Part shown: one piece after another, positions 1 through 6,766 of the stretch | How the letters are laid out: every line of letters begins with the position of its first letter | Numbering within the stretch: position 1 is the first letter of the stretch | Source: Clostridia bacterium | GTDB taxonomy: Bacteria; Bacillota; Clostridia; Oscillospirales; CAG-272 | Direction of reading: 5' to 3' | Length of the DNA stretch: 11,083 bases | Assembly (NCBI GenBank): GCA_017504335.1 | Contig: JAFVRI010000274.1 | Location: 1 to 11,083, forward strand | Translations under genes and position numbers: made by a program | The notes under the pieces: model-generated | Database searches by the model: none | Told to the model about the DNA's origin: nothing | What the model saw: the letters and a program-made list of their open reading frames with translations, nothing else

Positions 1-2
1 GC

Positions 3-242
3 CACTTTGTCACAAGCTTTGGGGTGTCTCCCAAGGAATTTATTATGCAAAAGAAGATCGAAGCGGCAAAGCGCATGATTGCCACCAACGAATCCACGCT
101 ACAGTCAATTGCGACCGTGTTGCATTTTTGTGATTCTCATCACTTTTTCCGTTGCTTTAAAAAATATACGGGAATGAGTCCTTCGGAATATAGAGGACGG
201 TTGCTTTCGGATTCGGTCAAGGACGAAACGCTGCCTCAATAA
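3..242 (+). CDS. AraC-family transcriptional regulator, C-terminal DNA-binding part (5' truncated by window edge)
   Basis: The reading frame is open from the left edge. A GTG at 24 lies inside the domain and is not a real start. The visible 79 residues form most of an AraC/XylS double helix-turn-helix. First comes the tail of HTH1 (HFVTSFGVSPKEF), then the linker helix (KIEAAKRMIATNESTLQSIA), then HTH2 with the family signature HFFRCFKKYTGMSPSEYR. Proteins of this family bind DNA as sugar- or stress-responsive regulators. The effector-binding N-terminal domain is outside the window, so the ligand and targets cannot be inferred. The gene ends at TAA 240-242, inside the 3' end of the convergent spoIIR. 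A short tail of about 14 residues follows the SPSEYR motif, normal for the family. Family assignment is secure; function is unknown. Confidence 0.9.
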   Translation, partial: HFVTSFGVSPKEFIMQKKIEAAKRMIATNESTLQSIATVLHFCDSHHFFRCFKKYTGMSPSEYRGRLLSDSVKDETLPQ

Positions 243-822
243 CCTCCAAAAGACGAAATCTTGCTCGGTAGGTTGGACGGTCGGTTTCGGTTACAATGCG
301 GTACTGATCTGCACTGAGTCCAACTGAAATAAACGCATCCTCCGCCGAAGGCTTTGTGGCGGCGGAAACGCACATGGGAGGAAAGAGAACACACCAAAAG
401 TTTTGCCCCTTTCCTTCGCCAATGATCACACGCAGAGAGGTGTACCTTCCCGACGGGAAGCAGCAGGCTTCGTAATTCCGTGTGGGATAGATTTCCTCAC
501 CAAGCTCGATACGAACCGAGTCATTCCGACCCGCGTCTCGGATGGCAGCCTCTGCCGCGGATTTCAGTTCATCCAGATGAGCGCATGTCAGCCGAATGGC
601 ATCGTCACGGGAGGTGGCGGATGTCAATAGACAATCGGCAGAGGAGAGGACGGCATCCCGTACCTTTAGCTTCAGTGCCTGATCCTCGGTGCTGTCTGAA
701 TTAGCCAGTACGTGCAAGCGAAGCACGTTTTCGTAGATCCCGCTTTCTCCGTGAACGGGTAAAAGACCGATCAGCAAAAAGAGTGCACAGAGGACAAGGG
801 CAAAAATTCCATATTGTTTCAT
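217..822 (-). CDS. spoIIR: Stage II sporulation protein R (SpoIIR)
   Basis: In Bacillus, SpoIIR is made in the forespore and secreted into the intermembrane space. There it triggers SpoIIGA to process pro-sigma-E, linking forespore and mother-cell programmes. The 201-residue product starts with a hydrophobic signal/anchor segment (residues 4-22). Two family hallmarks follow: LRLHVLANSDSTEDQALKLK (34-53, continuing VRD) and GEGKGQNFWCVLFPP (135-149), with the IYPTRNYEACCFPSGRY stretch (111-127) between them. The length is close to that of known SpoIIR proteins. ATG at 820-822 is preceded by AAAGGAG (835-841) with a rather long 12-nt spacer. That site lies in the arm of a hairpin (829-880). The gene ends by overlapping the convergent AraC-family gene by 26 bp. 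In Bacillus the gene is sigma-F dependent; I could not find a convincing sigma-F promoter here. Identification is strong from motifs. Confidence 0.95.
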   Translation of the reverse strand: MKQYGIFALVLCALFLLIGLLPVHGESGIYENVLRLHVLANSDSTEDQALKLKVRDAVLSSADCLLTSATSRDDAIRLTCAHLDELKSAAEAAIRDAGRNDSVRIELGEEIYPTRNYEACCFPSGRYTSLRVIIGEGKGQNFWCVLFPPMCVSAATKPSAEDAFISVGLSADQYRIVTETDRPTYRARFRLLEVIEAAFRP

Positions 823-828
823 TAAGTC

Positions 829-880
829 AAAAAGCTCCTTTCGGGTGATGAATCCATCATTCCCCCAAAAGGAGCTTTTT
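829..880 (-). terminator. Long hairpin with T-tract, terminator of the hisS-CPBP group and overlapping the spoIIR ribosome binding site
   Basis: A 13-bp perfect inverted repeat (AAAAAGCTCCTTT at 829-841 and AAAGGAGCTTTTT at 868-880) encloses a shorter internal stem (TGATG 846-850 with CATCA 855-859). Read on the minus strand it lies just after the CPBP protease stop and ends in five T residues, which fits a rho-independent terminator. The arms are A/T-flanked on both sides, so it could also work on the plus strand. The distal arm on the minus strand contains AAAGGAG, the only ribosome binding site for spoIIR. Read-through RNA would therefore fold the site into the stem. The structure is seen in the sequence; the terminator or attenuator role is inferred. 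Confidence 0.75.
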
Positions 881-909
881 ATTCATGCGGTCTTGATTTT
901 GGAATCGAT

Positions 910-1917
910 TTACAGAAATGCCACCAAAAGAGCGATCAGATAGACCGCAAAGCAGGCAATGGCAGAAGGCTTTTTCAAAACCGAAAGATAGGAATTCCGA
1001 ATAGACAAGGAATCCTTAAGAATGGGCTTTCGGTAATCCGAGCTGTATCCGCGCCATAAATATCCTCGGTAAAGTCTTGACGCCTCTCCGCAGAATACAC
1101 CGGCAGATATGAGAAACAAAAGAATGGTTAAGAAGAGAAACAGCTCAGTGCTTCCGGTAATGCGGTAAAGGTTGTTGATAAACGGTTGCCCGAAGAGACC
1201 GAACAGGTTGTAAAGAAAATGGGCAAGCATGGAACCGAGAAGAGATCGGGTGGCATACAGGGTCATAGCAAGAATTGCACCCGAAAAAAGATATACGGGA
1301 AGATTTTCCAGATTGAAGTGGAGCAGGGCAAAAAAGAGGGTGCTGAAGGTAACTGCTCGAAGCACACCACCCGACTCATATTCCCGACAGAGAATGCCAC
1401 GGTAGATCAATTCCTCGCAGATGGAGGGAAGAATCGCGTATGCCAAGACCAGATAGATGGTATTGGGGACCGAGCCGTTATTTTTGGAAATAAAGGTGTC
1501 ATAAAGAGAAAAGCTTTGCGAAAGTGCCTCGGTTCCGCCAAACAGCACACCCAGCAGAAGTCCTCCCGAAGCCATCAGAAGCGAGGCGGAAAGAATCAGC
1601 GGAAGGGAGGATAGCCGAAAGAGACGCAGGCGAAGCCCCGACAAATAATTCTCTCCGCTGAAGCGGCACCAGATGGCACCGGGAAGCAGAAAGATCATCA
1701 TTTGCAGAATCACCACGCTGTAATATTCGTTTTCTCGATTGACCAACGTCAGGTCCACAATCTTGGATAAAAGCAGAAGCACATAGGTGGCAAGCACCAA
1801 TACTGTTGGATGGAGCACCACGGTTCGGTTCCGAATATATCGGGCATAAAGCTCCTCTGCCTTTTTAATGGGGGAGGCACCCGATTTCGATTCGCGGGGG
1901 TGGTTATCGACGGACAT
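910..1917 (-). CDS. CPBP-family intramembrane glutamic protease (CAAX protease/Abi-like)
   Basis: This 335-residue polytopic membrane protein carries the three signature elements of the CPBP (CAAX-processing and bacteriocin-processing, 'Abi') family. They are EELIYRG with E168, E169 and R173; FFALLH with F196 and H200; and HFLYN with H233 and N237. These residues form the glutamate-based active site within the membrane in characterised homologues. About eight hydrophobic segments are visible (roughly 37-58, 66-82, 104-126, 152-166, 187-200, 207-222, 257-275, 316-335). A hydrophilic N-terminus of about 30 residues precedes the first. The C-terminal extension after residue 280, with an extra final membrane segment, is longer than in minimal family members. 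The ATG lies 14 nt inside the end of the folate cyclo-ligase gene, with AGGA about 8 nt upstream, suggesting coupled expression. The substrate is unknown; family members include prenyl-protein proteases, bacteriocin-immunity proteins and regulators. Confidence 0.88.
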   Translation of the reverse strand: MSVDNHPRESKSGASPIKKAEELYARYIRNRTVVLHPTVLVLATYVLLLLSKIVDLTLVNRENEYYSVVILQMMIFLLPGAIWCRFSGENYLSGLRLRLFRLSSLPLILSASLLMASGGLLLGVLFGGTEALSQSFSLYDTFISKNNGSVPNTIYLVLAYAILPSICEELIYRGILCREYESGGVLRAVTFSTLFFALLHFNLENLPVYLFSGAILAMTLYATRSLLGSMLAHFLYNLFGLFGQPFINNLYRITGSTELFLFLTILLFLISAGVFCGEASRLYRGYLWRGYSSDYRKPILKDSLSIRNSYLSVLKKPSAIACFAVYLIALLVAFL

Positions 1918-2530
1918 CGAGGGATTCCTCTCCTTTCTCGGTGATTAAACAGTGGGTGGGACGGTCAGTTCCGTTGATGGGGAGCCGATCCACCAAATAC
2001 ATATGATAGGTAGGAGCAAGGGTTGTTCCGGGAAATTCTGTCAAAAAGCGATCATAATATCCGCCACCGTAGCCAAGCCGAAAGCCTTGTCGGTCAAAGG
2101 CAAGCCCCGGCAGAAGGCAGAGCGCATCTGCGCGTGCATTCAAAAGCGCGCCCGATTGAGGTGGCTCGGGAATTCCGTAGGTGCCGGGGGAAAGCTCGGA
2201 CAGATCGGAAATTGCCCGAAAGGACATGGTGCGGTCATGGGGATAGGAAATGGGAAAGCCTACGGTTTTTCCTTCCTTCATGGCTTTTTCGGCAAGGGGG
2301 AGCAGATTTGGCTCTCCGCGAACGGGAAAGAAGAGAAGAAGGACGGATGCCTCACGGTAGAGTCTGTGCGCGGCAACCTGCTCGCAGATAGCGCGGTCTA
2401 ACGCTTCCTTTTGCTCTATTCTGAGAGAGTCGCGCAAGGTGCGAAACTGTTTACGAAGCGCTTGCTTTTGCTCCGACAGAGAAAAGGATTCTGTCATATC
2501 AGTCGGCAATGACGGCATGACGGAGTGCAT
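1904..2530 (-). CDS. 5-formyltetrahydrofolate cyclo-ligase (methenyl-THF synthetase)
   Basis: This enzyme converts 5-formyl-THF plus ATP to 5,10-methenyl-THF in the cytosol, returning an inhibitory storage folate to one-carbon metabolism. The 208-residue protein contains the family signature RLGYGGGYYDRFL (151-163), part of the ATP/phosphate site. It also has the RGEPN segment (71-75) and the N-terminal helix EQKQALRKQFRTLRDSL (20-36). Genes of this family are called ygfA, fthC or MTHFS in various organisms. Two starts are plausible. ATG 2530 has AAGGA (2539-2543) 8 nt upstream and gives a 32-bp overlap with the DJ-1 gene. ATG 2497 (residue 12) lies 1 nt past the DJ-1 stop but has no visible ribosome binding site. 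I chose 2530 for the binding site. The product ends 14 nt inside the CPBP gene. Confidence 0.93.
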   Translation of the reverse strand: MHSVMPSLPTDMTESFSLSEQKQALRKQFRTLRDSLRIEQKEALDRAICEQVAAHRLYREASVLLLFFPVRGEPNLLPLAEKAMKEGKTVGFPISYPHDRTMSFRAISDLSELSPGTYGIPEPPQSGALLNARADALCLLPGLAFDRQGFRLGYGGGYYDRFLTEFPGTTLAPTYHMYLVDRLPINGTDRPTHCLITEKGEESLDVRR

Positions 2531-3038
2531 CCGCCTTTTCCTTGCCGCAAAGAAGCTCTACGATTGTAAGTCCCATGTCAGTGGCAACACCCATGCCCTT
2601 CGCGGTCAGAATGCTTCCGTCGAGAACTACGGTCTTTTCCGAAGGGATCGCACCTCTTAAGCGGTCCTCAAAGCCAGGATAACAGGTTGCTTGCTTTCCC
2701 TTGAGAAGACCAAGGTCACCAAGGATCGAGGGTGCGGCGCAAATGGCGGCAATATATCTGCCGTTTGCATCTGCTTGTCGGATTGCATTTAGTACTGTTT
2801 GAGATGCGGCAAGATTCAGCGTGCCGGGCATTCCGCCGGGAAGGAAGATCATATCGGGATTTTGGTCGGCATAGTCAGTATCAGCAAGATCCGAAAGGAC
2901 AGTGATGCCGTGTGCGCCGGTGATCTGCTTGCCGCCGATGCCAACGGTCACGACGGACAGACCCGCGCGCCTCATCAAATCCAGAGGCGCCAATGCCTCG
3001 ACTTCTTCAAAGCCCTCGGCTAAAAACATATAGATCAT
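2499..3038 (-). CDS. DJ-1/PfpI (ThiJ)-family protein
   Basis: This 179-residue protein is full length for the single-domain DJ-1/YajL branch. It has the nucleophile elbow AAICAAPSIL with Cys100 and the conserved acidic residue pair in GFEEVEALAP. Glu12 matches the glutamate that hydrogen-bonds the reactive cysteine in DJ-1. It also has TCYPGFE (118-124) and the MIFLPGGMPG loop (63-72). Family members have been described as glyoxalases, chaperones or oxidative-stress sensors, and some such activities are disputed, so no specific reaction is assigned. The ATG at 3038 has GGAGG (3047-3051) 8 nt upstream. The gene follows hisS after 33 bp and overlaps the start of the folate cyclo-ligase gene, so it is probably co-transcribed from the hisS promoter. 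Confidence 0.9.
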   Translation of the reverse strand: MIYMFLAEGFEEVEALAPLDLMRRAGLSVVTVGIGGKQITGAHGITVLSDLADTDYADQNPDMIFLPGGMPGTLNLAASQTVLNAIRQADANGRYIAAICAAPSILGDLGLLKGKQATCYPGFEDRLRGAIPSEKTVVLDGSILTAKGMGVATDMGLTIVELLCGKEKADALRHAVIAD

Positions 3039-3071
3039 GTCGGTAACCTCCCAAAAAGAATGTGTTCGGAT

Positions 3072-4373
3072 TTACGCGCCAAAAAAAGCGGTAAGCTTGG
3101 TGGCGGAAACGGTGGATTCCTCACGGGTCTCCAGGTTCTTGACCTTGACTACCCCCGCCTCCAGCTCGCTGCCACCCATGATGACCACGTGGGTATATTG
3201 ACCCTTTACGGCATAATCGATCTGTTTGCCGAATTTCTTAGAGCCGAGGTAGAGGGAAGAGGTGATGCCCGCCTCTCTCAGAGAGTCGGTCAGAGTCAGA
3301 TATTTTTCGTAGGGAACATCGTCAAAGCGGGTAACCAGTACCTTTACATCTGTGTCAAAGGTGTCGGGGATCAGCTTGTGGGTAACAAGGAAATTCTCCA
3401 GCGTCACGTCACCCATGCCGTAGCCCACACCGGAAACCTTGGCATTCTTGACAAAGAGACCCACTAGATTGTCGTAGCGTCCGCCGCCAAACATGGCTCT
3501 GTTGTTTTCGGGCGCGTTGTCGAATACCTCAAAAACGGTTCCCGTGTAATAGTCCAGACCGCGGATGATGCCGAAATCAAAGACACAGTAGCGGTCAAGG
3601 CCAATCTGACGCAATGCGGCAAAGAGGGAACGAAGCTCGCAAGCGCCCACGGAGTCGGGGCAGATAGCGGTAGCATCTTCTACACCCATTTCATAAAGAG
3701 AGTCGATCCTTGCGATCTGCTCAGCCGAAAGACCAAGAGCGGTCAGATCCTTTTCATATGCCTCACGGGTTACCTTATTCTTTCGGTCGATTACCTTAGA
3801 AACCAAACGGCTTCCCTCGGCATCGGTCCCCGCGATGGCGGCAATGACGTCGTTGAAGAAACGACGGTTGTTGATACGAACGGTAAACATGGACTCATCC
3901 GCTCCGAATGCCTTCAGAATACGGATGGCGCTGATGATGACCTCCAGGTCTGCCTCATAGGTGTCGCATCCGAAAATGTCTACGTTCAACTGCCAGAACT
4001 CACGGAGACGTCCTCTCTGGGTTGCCTCGTAGCGGTACATGTTGGGAATGGAAAACCAACGAAGAGGGAAGGAAAGATCATTCATTTTTCCCGCTACCAT
4101 ACGGGCAACGGTGGGTGTCATCTCGGGGCGGATCGCCAGCATACGGTTTCCGTGGTCCACAAAATTATAGGTCTGTTTGGTCGCGATCTCCTCGCCGCTC
4201 TTGGCGGCATAAAGTTCAAGGGATTCAAGCATCGGTCCGTTGTATTCGTCAAAAGCGGAGGTCTCAAGCGTATGTCTGATCTTTCCGAAAAACCAGTTGC
4301 GGAGACGCATCTCGTCGGGGTAAAAATCACGGGTTCCCTTATAGGGCTGGGTAGAAAGAAGCTGTGCGCACAT
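3072..4373 (-). CDS. hisS: Histidine-tRNA ligase (histidyl-tRNA synthetase), variant motif type
   Basis: This class II synthetase charges tRNA-His with histidine. From the chosen start it has 433 residues, normal for the family. The order is KGTRDFYPDE (12-21), motif 2 YRYEATQRGRLREFWQ (113-128) with Arg114, and the histidine-specific RGLDYYTG (271-278) with catalytic Arg271. Then come GGGRYDNL (296-303), a motif 3 region GVGYGMGDVTLENFL (315-329) and a C-terminal anticodon-binding domain (about 343-433). RGLDYYTG and the C-terminal domain argue against the HisZ paralogue. Motif 3 normally reads G-[IML]-[ED]-R; here it is GMGDVT, with no arginine. ATG 4373 has AAAGGA (4382-4387) 8 nt upstream. 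The upstream in-frame ATGs (4409, 4406, 4382) lack a spaced ribosome binding site, so the 445-residue version is less likely. The leader is about 50 nt, too short for a T-box riboswitch. Confidence 0.95.
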   Translation of the reverse strand: MCAQLLSTQPYKGTRDFYPDEMRLRNWFFGKIRHTLETSAFDEYNGPMLESLELYAAKSGEEIATKQTYNFVDHGNRMLAIRPEMTPTVARMVAGKMNDLSFPLRWFSIPNMYRYEATQRGRLREFWQLNVDIFGCDTYEADLEVIISAIRILKAFGADESMFTVRINNRRFFNDVIAAIAGTDAEGSRLVSKVIDRKNKVTREAYEKDLTALGLSAEQIARIDSLYEMGVEDATAICPDSVGACELRSLFAALRQIGLDRYCVFDFGIIRGLDYYTGTVFEVFDNAPENNRAMFGGGRYDNLVGLFVKNAKVSGVGYGMGDVTLENFLVTHKLIPDTFDTDVKVLVTRFDDVPYEKYLTLTDSLREAGITSSLYLGSKKFGKQIDYAVKGQYTHVVIMGGSELEAGVVKVKNLETREESTVSATKLTAFFGA

Positions 4374-4429
4374 ATCGGTCATCCTTTCGCGGGCGAAAAT
4401 CGCCATCATTCAAAAATTTAATACAAAAT

Positions 4430-4458
4430 ATTATATCATATATTCTCGAAAATGTCAA
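4430..4458 (-). promoter_or_regulatory. Sigma-A promoter of hisS operon (perfect consensus)
   Basis: On the minus strand TTGACA (4453-4458) and TATAAT (4430-4435) are separated by exactly 17 bp. Both hexamers match the vegetative consensus fully. Transcription should start near 4423, giving a leader of about 50 nt to the ATG at 4373. It faces away from the MATE promoter about 55 bp away. No operator repeat is obvious between them. Confidence 0.92.
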
Positions 4459-4512
4459 CGATTTTTGCGGATTCCTTTGGTTTGATGAATATTTTATTTT
4501 TCTTTAAATCTC

Positions 4513-4541
4513 TTGACTTTATTCGTGTTCAGAGGTATAAT
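4513..4541 (+). promoter_or_regulatory. Sigma-A promoter of MATE-ABC-ddl operon
   Basis: TTGACT (4513-4518) and TATAAT (4536-4541) are separated by 17 bp, five of six and six of six consensus matches. Transcription should begin near 4548. This puts the start of the MATE gene at 4584, because an upstream in-frame ATG at 4452 lies before the promoter. Confidence 0.9.
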
Positions 4542-4583
4542 AAAAAGAGTGATTTTTTGCTTAAAAAAGGAGCGAATCGAAAA

Positions 4584-5972
4584 ATGGGAAGGGCAAAGAA
4601 AGAAGTCAATATGACCGAAGGTCCGTTTTTGAAAAAGATCATTCTGTTTGTGATACCGCTTATTTTGACGGGTCTTTTGCAATGCTTTTATAATGCGGCG
4701 GATTTGGCAGTCATCGGTCAGTTTCGCGGAGAGCTGGCACTTGCCGCAGTTGGAAGCACAGGTGCCCTGACCAACCTGATCGTCGGCCTTTTTATGGGAC
4801 TTTCCGCAGGTGTCGGAGTGGTGGTCGCTTATTATATGGGCGCCATGCGCTACAAAACGGTTTCCCGTGTGGTACATAACTCCATTCTGATCGCGGCGAT
4901 TCTCGGTGTGGTTGTTACGGGAATTGGCGTAGCACTTGCTCCCATGATGCTTCAATGGATGGATACCCCTGCGGCGGTTCTTCCGGGTGCGACGCGCTAT
5001 ATCCGTATTATCTTCTGCGGTATTCCCGCATCCATGATGTATAACTATTGCGCGGCAATGCTCCGTTCCACGGGAGACACCAAGCACCCCTTGATCTTTC
5101 TTTCCATCTCGGGTGTGGTAAATGTGGCTTTGAACCTGTTCTTTGTAGTCATATGCGGAATGGATGTGGAGGGTGTTGCGCTGGCAACCATTCTCTCGCA
5201 GTATCTATCGGCGGTCATGGTTCTTGTGTATATGGCTAGAACCGACGGTGTACTGAAATTTTCCTTCCGAAAGCTCCGACTCAATAAGCTGATCATCAAA
5301 AAGATCCTTGCGGTCGGCATTCCGTCCGGCATTCAATCCTCGCTGTTTTCCTTGTCCAACGTGATGATCCAGTCCTCCATCAATTTCTACGGAGACGTTG
5401 TGGTGGCGGGGAATGCCGCAGGTGGAAATTTAGAGGGCTTCGTATATATCGCTATGAATGCCATGTACCATGCGGCACTGACCTTTGTGGGACAGAACGT
5501 GGGTGCGAAAAAATACGAGAATGTTAAGCGAATTACCCTGTATTGCGCGATATGTGCCGCTGTCATCGGTATTGCGGTCGGCGGTATCATTCTGCTCTTC
5601 GGTGAATTCTTTGTGGGAATTTACGCATCCGAGCCCGAGGTCATCACAGCGGGTCTGACTCGGAACTGGGCGATCCTGCCGTTCTACTGGATGTGCGGTG
5701 TGATGGAAGCCTTGTGCGGTGCCATCCGCGGTATGGGCAAGTCCATGACCACCATGGTGATTTCTCTCTTGGGCGCCTGTGTCTTGCGTGTGGTATGGTG
5801 TAAGACCTTGGCGGTTTGGTTCCGGACCATCCATATGGTTTACTGGTGCTGGCCGGTTTCTTGGACGGTGGTTATTGCTGCCAGTATTGTTGCGTTCATT
5901 TATTTCTACCGACAAATGGTGCAGAAGCAGCGTCTTGCTTCTATCATGGCAAGAGAGCATGCCTATACGTAA
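4584..5972 (+). CDS. MATE-family multidrug/solute exporter
   Basis: This 462-residue inner-membrane antiporter belongs to the multidrug and toxic compound extrusion family, which uses Na+ or H+ gradients to export organic compounds. The N-terminal half opens with EGPFLKKIILFVIPLILTGL, then LQCFYNAADLAVIGQF and the GLFMGLSAGVGVVVAYYMGA segment, all typical of the family. About twelve hydrophobic helices form two similar halves; the second begins near KKILAVGIPSGIQSS and repeats the helix-loop pattern through FVGQNVGAKKYENVKR. The start is ATG 4584, preceded by AAGGAG (4567-4572) and downstream of the promoter. The longer reading to 4452 is excluded. It is the first gene of the plus-strand operon; the ATPase-like gene follows after 32 bp. 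The substrate cannot be predicted from sequence. Confidence 0.93.
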   Translation: MGRAKKEVNMTEGPFLKKIILFVIPLILTGLLQCFYNAADLAVIGQFRGELALAAVGSTGALTNLIVGLFMGLSAGVGVVVAYYMGAMRYKTVSRVVHNSILIAAILGVVVTGIGVALAPMMLQWMDTPAAVLPGATRYIRIIFCGIPASMMYNYCAAMLRSTGDTKHPLIFLSISGVVNVALNLFFVVICGMDVEGVALATILSQYLSAVMVLVYMARTDGVLKFSFRKLRLNKLIIKKILAVGIPSGIQSSLFSLSNVMIQSSINFYGDVVVAGNAAGGNLEGFVYIAMNAMYHAALTFVGQNVGAKKYENVKRITLYCAICAAVIGIAVGGIILLFGEFFVGIYASEPEVITAGLTRNWAILPFYWMCGVMEALCGAIRGMGKSMTTMVISLLGACVLRVVWCKTLAVWFRTIHMVYWCWPVSWTVVIAASIVAFIYFYRQMVQKQRLASIMAREHAYT

Positions 5973-6004
5973 CGTAAAAATTCAATCAGGAGTATGAAAA
6001 TAAG

Positions 6005-6766
6005 ATGAGCATAGAGACCCAGCTTACGGTGGAGCACCTCGGTAAATCCACCCCTAACGGAGTCATTTTGAGTGATGTGACCTTTTCGATCCCCAAGAAG
6101 GGAATTCATGGACTTCTTGCACCCAAAAAAGGAGGAAAGACCTCGCTTCTGAAAATTCTTGCGGGATGGGATGATGCTTTTGAGGGAGATGTGATTCTGG
6201 GAGAGAAGTCCCTGCGAGAGGATTCCATTGCCCGAAAAAGGAAAATCGGATTTGTACCCGTAAAGCCGGCTTTGGATCCGTCCATGACGGTGGAGGAGAC
6301 TGTTCTCTTTGCGGGACAGGCCAAGGGGGTTCCGTCCGGAAAACGAATTGCCCGCATGAACGAGGCGATGGAGCTTCTTTCCTTGGAGGAAGTTCGCTAC
6401 CGTCTTTGCGTCAATCTGAATCTCTTTGAGCGTCAGAAGGTTGCCATGGCAATAGCACTGATCGGCAACCCCAAGCTGCTTCTTCTCGATTCTCCCACCG
6501 AGGCATTGCCCCGCTCGGAGGCGGAGGAAATGTGGGAATTGATTCGCACGCTCGGAAGGGTTAAGACTCTTCTGATTGCAACCGATCGGTATGAGGAAGC
6601 GATACTTTGTGAGGATATTATTTTCATGGCGGACGGCCGAATTCTTGCCGCGGGAACCGTCGCTGAGCTGGAGGAGCAGCTTGCGCGAAGCAATGATGGG
6701 AACGGAATGAGTCTTTCTGAGGTGTATGCGTCTCTGTGTCGCTCCTCGAAGGAGGAATCAAAATGA
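6005..6766 (+). CDS. Degenerate ABC ATP-binding protein (GldA-like), probable pseudo-ATPase
   Basis: The 253 residues have the overall layout of an ABC ATP-binding subunit of the GldA/ABC-2 export type. Walker A is APKKGGKT (39-46), keeping GKT with Lys45 but with Ala for the first Gly. Other catalytic positions are altered. The Q-loop reads PVKPAL, with Lys87 for Gln. The signature normally LSGGQ is LNLFE (138-142), followed by the usual RQKVAMA. Walker B is LLLLDSPT, keeping Asp162 but with Ser163 for the catalytic Glu. The D-loop is EALP (Pro169 for Asp), and the H-loop IATDRYEEA has Asp194 for His. The reading frame is intact and folds as expected in alignment by eye, so this is not simple decay. 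ATG 6005 has AGGAG about 12 nt upstream, a weak spacing. Its stop overlaps the ATG of the GldFG-type gene (ATGA), indicating tight coupling. ATP may be bound, but hydrolysis looks unlikely. Confidence 0.88.
   Translation: MSIETQLTVEHLGKSTPNGVILSDVTFSIPKKGIHGLLAPKKGGKTSLLKILAGWDDAFEGDVILGEKSLREDSIARKRKIGFVPVKPALDPSMTVEETVLFAGQAKGVPSGKRIARMNEAMELLSLEEVRYRLCVNLNLFERQKVAMAIALIGNPKLLLLDSPTEALPRSEAEEMWELIRTLGRVKTLLIATDRYEEAILCEDIIFMADGRILAAGTVAELEEQLARSNDGNGMSLSEVYASLCRSSKEESK

Noticed and set aside
823..900. Possible sigma-F promoter for spoIIR (GCATG ... GGGAATGATG on the minus strand)
   Set aside because: The -10 part matches the consensus poorly and the spacing of about 19 is too long. It also lies inside the hairpin.
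3072..4373. HisZ, the regulatory subunit of ATP phosphoribosyltransferase, instead of HisS
   Set aside because: The histidine-specific RGLDYYTG motif and the C-terminal anticodon-binding domain are both present, and no his biosynthesis genes are nearby.
4374..4429. T-box riboswitch before hisS
   Set aside because: The predicted leader is only about 50 nt, far shorter than a T-box, and no terminator stem or T-box core is visible.
4452..4583. N-terminal extension of the MATE protein by 44 residues
   Set aside because: The extension would begin before the sigma-A promoter at 4513-4541, and AAGGAG supports the ATG at 4584.
5994..6008. Four-codon leader peptide overlapping the start of the ATPase-like gene
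   Set aside because: The AGGAG lies directly against its ATG, too close for initiation, so it is probably chance.
6005..6766. ATPase-like gene as a simple pseudogene
   Set aside because: The frame is uninterrupted over the full family length, Walker A and Walker B cores persist, and its stop is coupled to the next start.
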